Below the pieces are notes generated by a model. The model was not told the origin of the DNA. It saw nothing but the letters and a program-made list of their open reading frames with translations, and ran no database searches. Positions 34,288-44,289 of a DNA stretch of 51,933 nt are shown here, piece after piece; position 1 is the first letter of the stretch, and every line of letters starts with the position of its first letter. This DNA is from Fredinandcohnia onubensis (GTDB lineage Bacteria > Bacillota > Bacilli > Bacillales > Bacillaceae_L), in contig NZ_NSEA01000007.1 of NCBI RefSeq assembly GCF_002734285.1, positions 72,065 to 123,997 of the forward strand, written 5' to 3'. Made by a program: the position numbers and the translations under genes.

Positions 34288-36915
34288 TTATTCAACTTCT
34301 CCAATGACAGCTTCTTTGAACTTTATTGATTTTTTATTTTGGATAAATTCAACCATATCAACTTTATTAATTGGTCGACTGAATAAATAGCCTTGTATTT
34401 CGTCACAGCCCATTTTTACATGGACCTGACATTCATCCCAGGTTTCTACTCCCTCTGCCACCACGTTCAACTGAAGTCCATGTGCAATATCAAAAATCGA
34501 TTTTACTAATAACCCCTTTTTCTCATCTTTGTCAATATTATGGATAAATTGTCTGTCGATTTTAATTTCGTCAATTGGAAGCTTCAATAATTGGTAAAGA
34601 GACGAGTACCCCTTTCCAAAGTCATCAATTGAAATCTGGACCCCTAGATCTTTCAGGTTTCGAATCCGATCCGCAACATGCTGTTGGTCCTTAATAAACA
34701 CACTTTCTGTAATTTCAAGCTTTAAATATTTTGGATCTAATCGAGAATCATGTAATGCCTTTTTGACCATTGAAACAAGATAATCTTGTTGAAAATGCTT
34801 GGCTGATAGGTTTACCGAAATTGGAACATGTAGAAGGTTTTCAAGCTGCCATTGTTTATTTTGTCTACAAGCCTGGATGAGAGACCACTCATCAATTTTT
34901 GAAATGAGACCGATTTCCTCAGCCACATCTATAAAGACTCCAGGAGAGACCACCCCTAATATGGGATCATTCCAACGGATCAAGGCTTCAATACTTGTAA
35001 TTTTACCTGCCATCGTCTTCGGCTGATAAAATTGTTCAAACCGATTCTTATCCACTGCTGTACGCAGAGCATTTTCGATTTCTAATCGCTCTTGAAATTT
35101 ATTTTTCATGGATTCATTGAAAAACTGAACAGTATTGCCGCCTTTCTCCTTCGAGATGTACATCGCAATATCTGCATATTTTACTAATGTATCTAAATCT
35201 TTACCATCTTCTGGGTACACACTGACCCCAATACTTGCCGTTATATAGTGATTTTGACCGGCAATTGTATAATAAGATAAAAACTCTTTGACAATCATGT
35301 CGAGTGTTTTATTTATCTCATCCCTGTTATCAACAGAATGGACTACTACAAACTCGTCCCCTCCAAGTCTGAAAACCTGCCTATTGTCCTCTTGTAACTT
35401 CTTTAGCTTGTTACCGGTTGCTTTTAGAAGTGTATCCCCTGCATCATGACCTAATGTATCATTGATTTGTTTAAACTGATTAAGGTCGATAAAAATAATG
35501 GCAATCTTTTGATCATGGTTATTTCGTATCAGCTCACGTACATATTTTTGGAAGAAATAACGATTAGGTAAGTATGTCAAACTGTCGTAAAAAGCAAGTT
35601 TATGAAGCTTGTCCTCGGATTCCTTCAATCTTGAAGTTTGCTCTCTTAGAATCCGGTTCATCTCAATACTCTCTTGGAATAACTCCTTCAGCTTATCTGC
35701 CATCTTCTTTAAATTTTTACTCAGGATGCGAAGCTCTGATATTGTTCCTTGCGGCCATTCAATATTTTCTAAAGAACGGAGCTTTTGTGGTAATCCTGTT
35801 GTAATTGTTGTCAGTTGCCTTAGGTTATTCGTTAGCATTCGGCTTACGGCCATAACAAATAATATGGCTGAAACAGCTAGAATTAGTAAATACTTTAGCT
35901 GGTCGAGTGAAATATTAAAAATTTGTTGTTGATACCCAGCGATTGGATACTGCAACATAATTCGGTATGAACCAGTATCCCTTGTATAAAAGTAAACAGC
36001 ATCATCCCATCTCGTAATTGGCTGCATATCGTTGTTAGCAACCGGTAAAGCCTCAAAAACATTGGATGAAATCTTCCGAATCTCATATTTATTAGGATCA
36101 AAATCCATCACGACTGTCGATGAAACGACACGATTTTTATTGTCATATACAATAATATCGATGTCTTGGTTCTTATTCCGCCAAATAATTTCTTCAATTT
36201 GATTGACGTCGCTACTCCCGTTTGCTTTTTCCAGTTGAAGCAGGTCATTTTCAATCCGATTTACTCTCGTTTCACTAATTTGAACTAGATCTTTTTTAAT
36301 GACTTCAAATGTGTTTAGCGTATTGGTGATTACACTAATAAAAAACGGAACAAGAATCGTTAAAATCGTAATTTGCGATAAAAACTGGTGGACCGATACA
36401 TTATTTTTACTGATTCGATTGTTTTTAACAAACTTGTAGAATGGGAAATAAGCCAGTAGCATATCTGCAACTAATACATTGAAAAGTCCATTTGCAACAT
36501 CCTTACAGATTTGAAAATAGAGCGCACTTCCTGAAAGTGATTCTCGACAGAACATAAAGAGCAGCACTATTCCAATTAAAATCCAGAAAAAAAAGTCTAC
36601 GAAAAACATTTTTGCTTTTCGCCCTCGTAAGAAAAAGGCACCAACAAAAACGATTTCAACAAGCATGATAATTGCATAATAAGGACTGTTTGAGAAGAAT
36701 ATGGCAAAAAAGATAGCAATTAGACCCGTTACAATTGCGGCGGTATACCCAAAAATACGGAGTATTAAAAACATCGAAATACTCGCAAATGTAAAAGTAA
36801 TTCCATATAACAGCGTTAATTTGAAATGAGAGGCTAATACTACGAATCCTACCAGGGATACTAATAGGATTAAATCAGTATTTATTTTGCCTTTTATCTG
36901 CGAAAATCCTATCAT
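34288..36915 (-). CDS. Membrane-bound diguanylate cyclase/phosphodiesterase (GGDEF-EAL)
   Basis: An 875-residue signalling protein. About five or six N-terminal membrane helices (residues 10-165), a further helix near 180-200, an extracytoplasmic sensor region (about 200-335), another helix and a HAMP-like linker. A GGDEF domain follows (about 440-600, RLGGDEFVVVH intact) and an EAL domain (about 615-865, SIEALIRW and DDFGKGYSSL intact). Both active-site motifs look functional, so it may make and degrade cyclic di-GMP. The sensed signal is unknown. Monocistronic, with a 20-bp palindrome upstream. Confidence 0.9.
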   Translation of the reverse strand: MIGFSQIKGKINTDLILLVSLVGFVVLASHFKLTLLYGITFTFASISMFLILRIFGYTAAIVTGLIAIFFAIFFSNSPYYAIIMLVEIVFVGAFFLRGRKAKMFFVDFFFWILIGIVLLFMFCRESLSGSALYFQICKDVANGLFNVLVADMLLAYFPFYKFVKNNRISKNNVSVHQFLSQITILTILVPFFISVITNTLNTFEVIKKDLVQISETRVNRIENDLLQLEKANGSSDVNQIEEIIWRNKNQDIDIIVYDNKNRVVSSTVVMDFDPNKYEIRKISSNVFEALPVANNDMQPITRWDDAVYFYTRDTGSYRIMLQYPIAGYQQQIFNISLDQLKYLLILAVSAILFVMAVSRMLTNNLRQLTTITTGLPQKLRSLENIEWPQGTISELRILSKNLKKMADKLKELFQESIEMNRILREQTSRLKESEDKLHKLAFYDSLTYLPNRYFFQKYVRELIRNNHDQKIAIIFIDLNQFKQINDTLGHDAGDTLLKATGNKLKKLQEDNRQVFRLGGDEFVVVHSVDNRDEINKTLDMIVKEFLSYYTIAGQNHYITASIGVSVYPEDGKDLDTLVKYADIAMYISKEKGGNTVQFFNESMKNKFQERLEIENALRTAVDKNRFEQFYQPKTMAGKITSIEALIRWNDPILGVVSPGVFIDVAEEIGLISKIDEWSLIQACRQNKQWQLENLLHVPISVNLSAKHFQQDYLVSMVKKALHDSRLDPKYLKLEITESVFIKDQQHVADRIRNLKDLGVQISIDDFGKGYSSLYQLLKLPIDEIKIDRQFIHNIDKDEKKGLLVKSIFDIAHGLQLNVVAEGVETWDECQVHVKMGCDEIQGYLFSRPINKVDMVEFIQNKKSIKFKEAVIGEVE

Positions 36916-36963
36916 AAAGTCTCCCCTGATTTATATATATGTAAATCAATATGTTCACTATGG

Positions 36964-36983
36964 TTATGATAATAATATCATAA
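36964..36983. promoter_or_regulatory. Perfect inverted repeat upstream of the GGDEF-EAL gene
   Basis: TTATGATA-ATAA-TATCATAA, about 50 bp before the start codon, in a promoter-like AT-rich stretch. It fits a repressor or activator dimer site. The rest of the gap 36984-37187 shows nothing clear. Confidence 0.5.
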
Positions 36984-37187
36984 ATTCTACATCTTTTTTT
37001 CTATTTTTGCTTAACCAAATCATACCGTTTTAACTCAGTTCAAACAATCAATCTACTTCCTTTTCCCTATAAGTAATAATAAGTTAGGTTTATTGGCAAA
37101 AAGTGATAAATTCTGCTACCCTAATATTGGCAAACTTTTATGGGAAAACTATTTGGTACATAAAAGTAATGTAAAAGAAAGGGTTTT

Positions 37188-38723
37188 ATGATGAAGCAAA
37201 TATCAAACGTTTTTTGGATTTCGGTTGCTATCGTACTTGCAGCTGTCATATTTGGTGTTGCAGCACCAAAAAGTTTCGAAGAAGTAACAGGTAATATTCA
37301 ATCATTTATTACATCAGCCTTTGGATGGTATTACCTTATTTTAGTCACAATCATTGTGATATTTTGTGTTTTCCTCATTTTTAGTCCTGTTGGGGCGATT
37401 CGATTAGGAAAACCTGATGAAAAACCTGAGTATTCAAATATATCATGGTTTGCGATGTTATTTAGTGCAGGGATGGGGATAGGTCTTGTATTCTGGGGAG
37501 CTGCCGAACCACTTTCCCACTTCATGGATCCTCCACTAGCAGAGGGTGCTACAAATGCTTCCCAAAAAGAGGCAATGCGCTATACATTTTTCCATTGGGG
37601 GATACATGCATGGGGAATTTATGCACTTGTTGCCCTTGCCTTAGCCTATTTTAATTTCCGAAAAGGTGAACCAGGTTTAATTTCAGCTACACTAAAGCCT
37701 GTTTTGGGCAAGAAAGCAATGGAAGGAAAACTAGGTACTTTGGTTGATGTACTAGCCGTATTTGCGACGGTTGTAGGTGTTGCAACGACGCTTGGGTTTG
37801 GTGCGGCACAAATTAATGGAGGTTTAGCCTATTTACTCGATATCCCTATTAGTTTCTTCATTCAACTAATCATTATTGCTGTTGTTACCGTCCTATTTAT
37901 GATCTCTGCGTGGTCCGGATTAAGTAAAGGGATTAAATATTTAAGTAATGCAAATATGATTTTAGCACTTGCCTTACTGATATTAATGTTCGTAGCAGGT
38001 CCTACAGTTCTAATTCTTGACATGTTTACAGATACACTTGGTGGATATATACAAAATATTGTACAGATGAGTTTTAGAATTGCTCCACTTAATGAAGAAC
38101 ACCGTTCTTGGATTAACGGCTGGACTATTTTCTACTGGGCTTGGTGGATTTCATGGTCACCGTTTGTAGGTATTTTTATTGCACGTGTATCCAGAGGAAG
38201 AACAATTCGCCAATTTATTATCGGAGTTTTATTGCTTCCAGCTTTGGTAAGCTTTATATGGTTTTCGGTATTTGGTACTTCCGCAATAGAAGTACAAAAG
38301 CAAGGAAGTGTAGATCTCTCACAATTTGCTACAGAAGAAGTTCTTTTTGCTATCTTTAATGAGTCTTCCTTAGCGGTTGTTTTATCGGTGGTTGCCATTA
38401 TACTTGTTTCGACATTCTTTATTACATCTGCTGACTCGGCTACGTTTGTACTTGGCATGCAAACCACATATGGTTCACTTACACCATCAAACTCTGTAAA
38501 ACTAACGTGGGGTATTCTACAATCAACAGTTGCAGCCATTTTATTATATAGCGGTGGTCTACAGGCATTACAAAATGCCCTCATTGCAGCAGCTTTTCCT
38601 TTTTCAATTATAATGGTGCTGATGATGATTTCACTGTATCGTTCATTAACTAAAGAGAAAAAAGAACTTGGCTTGTATTTGAAACCAAAATCAAAGAAAA
38701 AATCTACTGCTCCTCAGCAGTAA
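37188..38723 (+). CDS. BCCT-family transporter (glycine betaine/choline type)
   Basis: A 511-residue, 12-helix BCCT transporter. The family signature [24 protein letters not shown] is complete, and the substrate-binding segment [22 protein letters not shown] is present. Probably imports glycine betaine or another quaternary ammonium compound for osmoprotection (OpuD-like). The last 25 residues are a basic cytosolic tail, as in osmosensing members. Monocistronic with a strong terminator. Confidence 0.9.
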   Translation: MMKQISNVFWISVAIVLAAVIFGVAAPKSFEEVTGNIQSFITSAFGWYYLILVTIIVIFCVFLIFSPVGAIRLGKPDEKPEYSNISWFAMLFSAGMGIGLVFWGAAEPLSHFMDPPLAEGATNASQKEAMRYTFFHWGIHAWGIYALVALALAYFNFRKGEPGLISATLKPVLGKKAMEGKLGTLVDVLAVFATVVGVATTLGFGAAQINGGLAYLLDIPISFFIQLIIIAVVTVLFMISAWSGLSKGIKYLSNANMILALALLILMFVAGPTVLILDMFTDTLGGYIQNIVQMSFRIAPLNEEHRSWINGWTIFYWAWWISWSPFVGIFIARVSRGRTIRQFIIGVLLLPALVSFIWFSVFGTSAIEVQKQGSVDLSQFATEEVLFAIFNESSLAVVLSVVAIILVSTFFITSADSATFVLGMQTTYGSLTPSNSVKLTWGILQSTVAAILLYSGGLQALQNALIAAAFPFSIIMVLMMISLYRSLTKEKKELGLYLKPKSKKKSTAPQQ

Positions 38724-38763
38724 AAACCAAAAAACCGGCACAGTGCCGGTTTTTTGGTTTTTA
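38722..38763. terminator. Shared terminator (BCCT / CDF genes)
   Basis: Long perfect stem AAACCAAAAAACCGGCA / TGCCGGTTTTTTGGTTT with loop CAG, between convergent genes. Confidence 0.92.
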
Positions 38764-38777
38764 AAATCTTTTCGTTA

Positions 38778-39746
38778 TTACTTAGTAACTAACCCTTGCG
38801 TCCATGATTTAACCCCATCATCTTCTACGAATTCAATGATTACATCTGTAACACCTTTTATTCCTTGAATTTTTTCTTCAATACCTTCTTTTATTTTAAA
38901 TGCTTCTTTTACGGATATATTGGAGTCAATTTCCAGTTTCATTTCGATGTGGAAATCCTCCCCTTCTTTCATCGCAAACAATGCGTTTATATCTTTTATT
39001 TCTGGACTTGCATAAATAAGCTCTGCAATTTTGTTTTCTAACTCTTCATCGGCTTCACCAAGTACTCCCTTGGCATTATCCAAAAACACTCTTCCTACTA
39101 CGTAAAACATCATTAGACCAATTATGATTGAGGCAATTCCTTCTGCAGCATGCCAACCAGCATAATAGGAGAGTAAAATTCCAATGATTGCGATGACTCC
39201 TCCAAGGGTTGCGACTAAATCCTCCATAAATACAAGCTCTGTTGCAGGGGTAGCTCTTTTTAGATTCCCGAAGCTTTTACCTACTATTGCAAATCCCTTT
39301 GCATCTACACTTGCTTCATGGAGGACTTCCTTCATTGCTTTATAAAGCACGTATGCCTCCAATATCACGGCTATTCCCAAAACAGAAAGGTTAATTGCAA
39401 TACCAGATGATTCGGCTGGGTGGATAATATGATGATACCCTTCTTTGATCGCTTCGTAACTCATGATCCCAACTATGATTACTGCACCGAGTAAGACTAA
39501 GTTTACGAGGCGTCCAAAACCGTTCGGATATTTTTCAGAAGGCATTTTTTTACTCAATGCACTACCGATGAACACGAAAAATTGGTTGGCTGCGTCCCCT
39601 AAAGAATGCAACGTTTCAGCAAACATCGCGACATTCCCCGTGAAAAAGTACGCAGCTCCTTTAATAATTGCAATAATGGTGTTTACAATTGAAGCAATTA
39701 AAGATGACTTATTTCCATTCTTTAATAAACTTTGTTTTTTTGACAT
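38778..39746 (-). CDS. Cation diffusion facilitator (CDF) metal exporter
   Basis: About 322 residues, six-helix CDF transporter. TM region motifs include SLIASIVNTIIAIIKGAAYFFTGNVAMFAETLHSLGDAANQ (the last is the TM2 metal-site region, with H-x3-D visible as HSLGD). A C-terminal cytosolic domain follows. The start ATG 39746 has GGAGG 5 bases upstream; the longer frame has no ribosome site. Exports a divalent metal such as Zn, Mn or Fe by proton exchange. A palindrome upstream suggests metal-dependent control. Confidence 0.88.
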   Translation of the reverse strand: MSKKQSLLKNGNKSSLIASIVNTIIAIIKGAAYFFTGNVAMFAETLHSLGDAANQFFVFIGSALSKKMPSEKYPNGFGRLVNLVLLGAVIIVGIMSYEAIKEGYHHIIHPAESSGIAINLSVLGIAVILEAYVLYKAMKEVLHEASVDAKGFAIVGKSFGNLKRATPATELVFMEDLVATLGGVIAIIGILLSYYAGWHAAEGIASIIIGLMMFYVVGRVFLDNAKGVLGEADEELENKIAELIYASPEIKDINALFAMKEGEDFHIEMKLEIDSNISVKEAFKIKEGIEEKIQGIKGVTDVIIEFVEDDGVKSWTQGLVTK

Positions 39747-39772
39747 ATTAACCTCCAATGGGTGATTCTTGG

Positions 39773-39789
39773 TAATACTAGTAGTATTA
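39773..39789. promoter_or_regulatory. 17-bp palindrome upstream of the CDF gene
   Basis: TAATACTA-G-TAGTATTA, 27 bp before the start codon. It overlaps a possible -10 TAGTAT that is 17 bp from TTTTCA on the minus strand. A metalloregulator site is plausible. Confidence 0.5.
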
Positions 39790-39952
39790 ATTACTTTTGA
39801 AAAATTTATCAGAGGAATTGCGGTAAAAATAAATAGATGCCTGCACTTAGAGTACGGTTGCGGTTTTAATGGGGAATGGAACAAACTCTAATCCAGTCCA
39901 AATTTAAAGCCCACCGGAATATCTAGAAAAACTAATAAACAGGTTTTGGTGT

Positions 39953-40065
39953 ATCGGACACAAAATTAATTTTATCGGACAAAGTCAGCTGGATTTCGGA
40001 CAAAATTACGAATTTATCGGACACAACTTTCAAGATATCGGACGTAGTCCTATTAATATCGGACA
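39953..40065. repeat. Six ATCGGACA cores spaced exactly 21 bp
   Basis: Cores at 39953, 39974, 39995 (TTCGGACA), 40016, 40037 (ATCGGACG) and 40058. Every step is 21 bp, while the 13-bp spacers are unrelated in sequence. Located in the gene-free stretch between the CDF promoter and the terminator of the zinc dehydrogenase gene. The rest of that stretch (39790-39952) shows nothing recognisable. Confidence 0.85.
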
Positions 40066-40086
40066 TACCCGCAATTCCAGCCAAAC

Positions 40087-40117
40087 AAAAAGCCTTCCGG
40101 AACATCCGGAAGGCCGA
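40087..40117 (-). terminator. Terminator of the TRAP/dehydrogenase operon
   Basis: Stem GCCTTCCGG / CCGGAAGGC with loop AACAT, then TTTTTG on the minus strand. Confidence 0.88.
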
Positions 40118-40133
40118 TTAACATATTTTAAGT

Positions 40134-41159
40134 TTAGGCGTCAAAATTTAATACAATCTTACATACTTCAGCTTGGTTGTTTTTCAAGAACTCAAAGGCT
40201 TCTGCAATTTCTGTAAAATGGAAGGTATGTGTTTTCATTTTTTCTGGTTGCACAGCCCGAGTTTCAAATAATTCGATTACGTGAGGGAAACGATAATTAT
40301 TTAATCTAGAACCTAAAACATCTATTCCTTTTTTCGTAAATGCAACTTGAGGAACTGAAGAAGGTTTATTCCCAGTACCAAGTGTCACAATACGTCCTGA
40401 TGGAGCAACTAGCTCTAAAGCTTCCTCGAGACTTTGTGGTGAGCATACAGAATCAATGATTACATGTGCCCCGTCACCTTCTGTAAATTCCTGCACAACT
40501 TCTTCTAGGCTTTCATTCTTTACATTTACTACTCTGTCTGCTCCCATATCCTTTGCACGGTCTAGGCGTTTATCCACAATATCCGTCATCATTACAAAAG
40601 CCCCACGTGATTTTGCCACTTGCATTACAGCAATACCAATTGGCCCGGAACCCATAACCAATACTTTATCTCCAGTTGTTGTACGGCCGCGTTCATTCGC
40701 CTCAACACCAATTGAATAAGGTTCTACTAATGCTGCACTTTCTCTATCTATTTTTGATTCATCCAGTTTATATGCATTTTTTTCAGTCGTTTTTACGTAT
40801 TCCGCAAAACCACCATCACGATGAACACCTGTTACTTCAACAGTATCACACACATTATGATGACCAGTTCTACATGCATAGCAATGTCCACAGCTATTCA
40901 CATTGTCTACTGCTACAAGGTCACCAACTTTTACTTTTGTAACGCTTGTACCAACCTCTTCTATAATGCCAGCAAATTCATGCCCAATAATTCGAGGATA
41001 CGTAGCTAATGAGTTTGTTCCGTTATAGATTCCTACATCGGAACCACATATTCCACCAGAAACAACTTTAATGATGACATCATGCTCATTTTCAATGAAT
41101 GGTTTCGGAACTTCTTTAATTTCAACTTCAAACGGTTTATTTATTACTACAGCTTTCAT
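40134..41159 (-). CDS. Zinc-dependent dehydrogenase (LgoD/YjmD/RspB-like)
   Basis: A 341-residue medium-chain dehydrogenase. Catalytic zinc site (GGICGSDVGIYNG and GHEFAG), structural zinc site with four Cys (CGHCYACRTGHHNVC), and Rossmann motif VMGSGPIGIAVMQ are present. It resembles sugar-acid or polyol dehydrogenases such as E. coli LgoD (L-galactonate 5-dehydrogenase) and B. subtilis YjmD. Last gene of the operon after the TRAP transporter, so it probably oxidises the imported compound. Exact substrate unknown. Confidence 0.85.
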   Translation of the reverse strand: MKAVVINKPFEVEIKEVPKPFIENEHDVIIKVVSGGICGSDVGIYNGTNSLATYPRIIGHEFAGIIEEVGTSVTKVKVGDLVAVDNVNSCGHCYACRTGHHNVCDTVEVTGVHRDGGFAEYVKTTEKNAYKLDESKIDRESAALVEPYSIGVEANERGRTTTGDKVLVMGSGPIGIAVMQVAKSRGAFVMMTDIVDKRLDRAKDMGADRVVNVKNESLEEVVQEFTEGDGAHVIIDSVCSPQSLEEALELVAPSGRIVTLGTGNKPSSVPQVAFTKKGIDVLGSRLNNYRFPHVIELFETRAVQPEKMKTHTFHFTEIAEAFEFLKNNQAEVCKIVLNFDA

Positions 41160-41227
41160 GTCAATTCCCCCTGATGCAAATTTTAGCTATCTTTATTTAA
41201 TGTTCTACTCTATGATGTTGTTTTCTT

Positions 41228-42511
41228 TTATTCACCTGAGAACCATTCTATTGGTACTGTCACTAGCTCAGGAACAAGAATTAGTAGGAATAACAATACA
41301 ATCTCAACGATAAGAAAAGGCATAATTGCTTTTACGAGACGCCCAATACTAATCTTTCCTGCCCCGGCGGCAACATTTAGCACAGTACCTACTGGTGGTG
41401 TTAATAGACCAATAACATTATTTAAAATAAATAATAGACCAAAGTATACGGGGTCAATACCCGCAGCATTAATAACAGGCATTAGTACTGGTGTTAAAAT
41501 CAAGATTGTTGGGTTAACATCCATAGCCATTCCAACTAGGATGACAATAATATTAATAACGATTAATAGTAATAATGGATTATCAACCAATGGACTTAAA
41601 ATATTTGTCACAGTTTCCGGAATGTTTCCAATTGTCATTAACCATGCTGAAACCATTGCTGCTGCAGCTAAAAACATGATTACGCTTGATGTTTTAGCTG
41701 AACTAATTAAACTTTCTAAGATATCTTTTGGTTTTAATTCACGATAAACAAAGACGCCAATAAATAATGCGTAAACCACAGCAATTACCCCAGCTTCTGT
41801 CGGAGTAAAGAATCCACCTCTTAGTCCAGTTAAGATACCAACTGGCATTAAAATTGCCCATATTGCATCAACACAGGATTTTACCATTACTTTAAAGCTA
41901 GCTCGTGGAAGTTTATCTACTTTATCTTTTCTCGCGACAATTGCCCAGACGATACATAAAGCAATTGAAATGTAGATTGCAGGTGCAATACCCGCGATAA
42001 AAAGTTTTGTAATCGATACACCCGCAGTAACACCAAACAAGATCATTGGTACCGATGGTGGCATGATAGGTGAAACAATGTTACCTGCTGCAATCAATGC
42101 AGTTGAACGATCACGGTTATAGCCAGCTTTCGCCATCATCGGAATCAGAATAGCTCCTAGCGCTGCAGTTGAAGCAACCGCTGAACCTACTAAACTAGCA
42201 AAAAGTACAATTGCTAAAATAGCTACATATCCTAATCCACCGCGTATATGCCCAACTAATGAGGTTGCGGCAACAATGATACGTTTTGTTAATCCACCGC
42301 GATTCATTAAATCTCCACATAAAATAAAGAATGGAATCGCCATCATTGCAAAACTATCCGAACCGACCATTAAATTTTGTGCAAGGATTTGTGTATCAAA
42401 ATCTCCTAAGTATAACATCATAAATACGCCGCTAAGTAGTAACGCAAATGCGATTGGAATCCCAATTGCCATTGCTCCTAATAATGCGACTAAGAAGATA
42501 ACCATTGTCAT
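41228..42511 (-). CDS. TRAP transporter large permease, DctM-like
   Basis: A 427-residue DctM-family protein with about 12 helices. It has GIPIAFALLLSGVFMMLYLG near the N-terminus and the conserved GNIVSPIMPPSVPMILFGV and NNVIGLLTPPVGTVLNVAAG motifs. Couples solute uptake to the Na+ gradient. 18 bp after the DctQ gene. Confidence 0.92.
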   Translation of the reverse strand: MTMVIFLVALLGAMAIGIPIAFALLLSGVFMMLYLGDFDTQILAQNLMVGSDSFAMMAIPFFILCGDLMNRGGLTKRIIVAATSLVGHIRGGLGYVAILAIVLFASLVGSAVASTAALGAILIPMMAKAGYNRDRSTALIAAGNIVSPIMPPSVPMILFGVTAGVSITKLFIAGIAPAIYISIALCIVWAIVARKDKVDKLPRASFKVMVKSCVDAIWAILMPVGILTGLRGGFFTPTEAGVIAVVYALFIGVFVYRELKPKDILESLISSAKTSSVIMFLAAAAMVSAWLMTIGNIPETVTNILSPLVDNPLLLLIVINIIVILVGMAMDVNPTILILTPVLMPVINAAGIDPVYFGLLFILNNVIGLLTPPVGTVLNVAAGAGKISIGRLVKAIMPFLIVEIVLLFLLILVPELVTVPIEWFSGE

Positions 42512-42529
42512 TTGTTCGACCTCCCTTAA

Positions 42530-43087
42530 CTACTTTTTCTCTTTGTCTTCATCTTCATTTTTCATTTTTTCTAATACATCATCTTCATCTGATTCATGTA
42601 AGGTGATGAGTTTATCAATTGATTCAGGCTCTTTCATGACCTTAATGATGTTAGAAATACAAATAATCGCAATACAAATTCCGGTCAACATCCCTACCCC
42701 ATAGATGATGGATAGTGGGATTCCTGTTGCTGCCGCCCGTGCCTCCACACTTTGTAGCGTCATTGTATACGCTCCGTGGGTAAGCATTGCCATTATGATA
42801 ATGATAATGCCTTGTGCAAAAATATAAGTTATGCGCTTTAAGCCTTTTGGCAATTTATGCATAACGGAGTCCATTCCTAAATGAACATTCGATCTCATGG
42901 CACCAATTGCTCCAATATACGTAATATAAACGAATAAATATCTTGCAATTTCTTCAGACCATGTTAAACCTGAATTAAAAACCGTACGTAAGACGACATT
43001 TAAAAAGACAAATAAAACAATTAAAGCAAGCATAATGCCGAGTAGATAATCTATCCCTTTAAAAAGCCTGTCATTAAACTTGGACAT
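42530..43087 (-). CDS. TRAP transporter small permease, DctQ-like
   Basis: A 185-residue, four-helix DctQ-family protein with the typical TWSEEIARYLFVYITYIGAIGAMR segment. The C-terminal tail is highly charged (SDEDDVLEKMKNEDEDKEKK), longer than usual. Partner of DctM. Confidence 0.9.
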   Translation of the reverse strand: MSKFNDRLFKGIDYLLGIMLALIVLFVFLNVVLRTVFNSGLTWSEEIARYLFVYITYIGAIGAMRSNVHLGMDSVMHKLPKGLKRITYIFAQGIIIIIMAMLTHGAYTMTLQSVEARAAATGIPLSIIYGVGMLTGICIAIICISNIIKVMKEPESIDKLITLHESDEDDVLEKMKNEDEDKEKK

Positions 43088-43140
43088 GTGTTTCCCTCCA
43101 TAAAATTAATTTTCAAAAGATAAGGTTGCGTTTACATTTT

Positions 43141-44160
43141 CTACTCAACTGAGCGAATCCGATTAATCATATCTTCAGCCCAATCATATTTTTCGTACAG
43201 CATTTCATATACTGGTTGAGCCGCGTCGATAAGTTGTTGTCTTTCCTCTTCAGATGGAGTCTCTACAACAATTCCTTGTTCTTCTAGGAAATTCCGGTCA
43301 TCTTCAATACTATTTTCATAGATATCCCATGTTCTATTAGAGGTTTGTAGGGAAACTTCTTCAAATATTTTTTGGTCTTCTTCAGACAATGTGTCCCAAA
43401 ATTCTTTACTCATCATTAGCTGATTTGATGAAACCATATGGTTTGTTTCATAAATATAATCTTGAACCTCGAACCAACCTTCTTGTCTAAAAGTAGACAT
43501 CGGATTATCCTGTCCATCAACAACACCTTGCTCTAGAGCAGTAAACACTTCACCTAGGTCCATAATTACAACGTTAGCACCTAAAGATTCGGCTAATTTA
43601 ACATGGATTGGATTATTTGGCATTCTCACTTTTTGACCTTTTAAATCTTCTGGAGATTCAATTGGATAGCTTGAGCTAAAAACACGCGCACCGTTTGGAT
43701 TCCATGCAAGAAACTTAATTGGTTCCTGTTCTTCGAAATTCTTTGCTATATACTCTCCAACTTCTCCTTGATACACTCTTCTTGCATGTGCAACATCCTT
43801 AAAAACAAATGGAAAATCGGGAGTTGCCATCATCGGAACCTCACTCCACATTACTGTTCCGATTGCAGTCATTTCTACAATTCCACTACGAGTAAAGTCA
43901 TATAATTGTTTTTCTCCACCTAGTTGTCCAGAATCATAAATTTCTACATTGTATCTACCATTTGTGAGTTTTTCAATTTCTGGTTCGAATACCTCTTTTA
44001 AAGCTACATTGACTGGGTTAGAAGGTGAAAGTGTAGTGCCTACCTTAACCAAAATTCCCTTATCCGCGGTAGCTGCTTCTGAGCAACCTGATAGAATGAT
44101 AGCGAGCACCGCAACTATAAAGAATGTTATTGTTTTTTTACCAACATTCAGTTTTTTCAT
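43141..44160 (-). CDS. TRAP transporter substrate-binding lipoprotein, DctP-like
   Basis: A 339-residue DctP-family receptor. It has an N-terminal signal with lipobox IILSGC (Cys near residue 26). Conserved features include the solute-binding Arg in GQKVRMPNNPIHVKLAESLGAN and EVFTALEQGVVDGQDNP. The hexuronate/aldonate-type TRAP receptors share this layout, but the ligand cannot be fixed. First gene of the operon, downstream of a GntR-type operator. Confidence 0.92.
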   Translation of the reverse strand: MKKLNVGKKTITFFIVAVLAIILSGCSEAATADKGILVKVGTTLSPSNPVNVALKEVFEPEIEKLTNGRYNVEIYDSGQLGGEKQLYDFTRSGIVEMTAIGTVMWSEVPMMATPDFPFVFKDVAHARRVYQGEVGEYIAKNFEEQEPIKFLAWNPNGARVFSSSYPIESPEDLKGQKVRMPNNPIHVKLAESLGANVVIMDLGEVFTALEQGVVDGQDNPMSTFRQEGWFEVQDYIYETNHMVSSNQLMMSKEFWDTLSEEDQKIFEEVSLQTSNRTWDIYENSIEDDRNFLEEQGIVVETPSEEERQQLIDAAQPVYEMLYEKYDWAEDMINRIRSVE

Positions 44161-44218
44161 TTTAAATTACCTCCTTATATATCACATAAAACCCTTACAT
44201 TTTAGTTTAAAAGGTTCA

Positions 44219-44259
44219 TAACGCTTACGTTAATATACCAGTATACTTGTCGACAAGTT
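44219..44259 (-). promoter_or_regulatory. GntR-type operator before the TRAP operon
   Basis: TATACTTGT-CGACAAGTT (44242-44259) with the TNGT-NN-ACNA core of FadR-type GntR sites. It overlaps a -35 region; minus-strand -10 TATATT lies just downstream. A second inverted repeat TAACG-CTTA-CGTTA is at 44219-44232. A near-identical operator precedes the gntR gene itself. Confidence 0.8.
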
Positions 44260-44289
44260 GAATTTAAAAAAATATAGTTATACCGATAA

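Noticed and set aside
39953-40065. CRISPR array
   Set aside because: The conserved part is only 8 bp and spacers are 13 bp, far below CRISPR repeat and spacer lengths; no cas genes are present.
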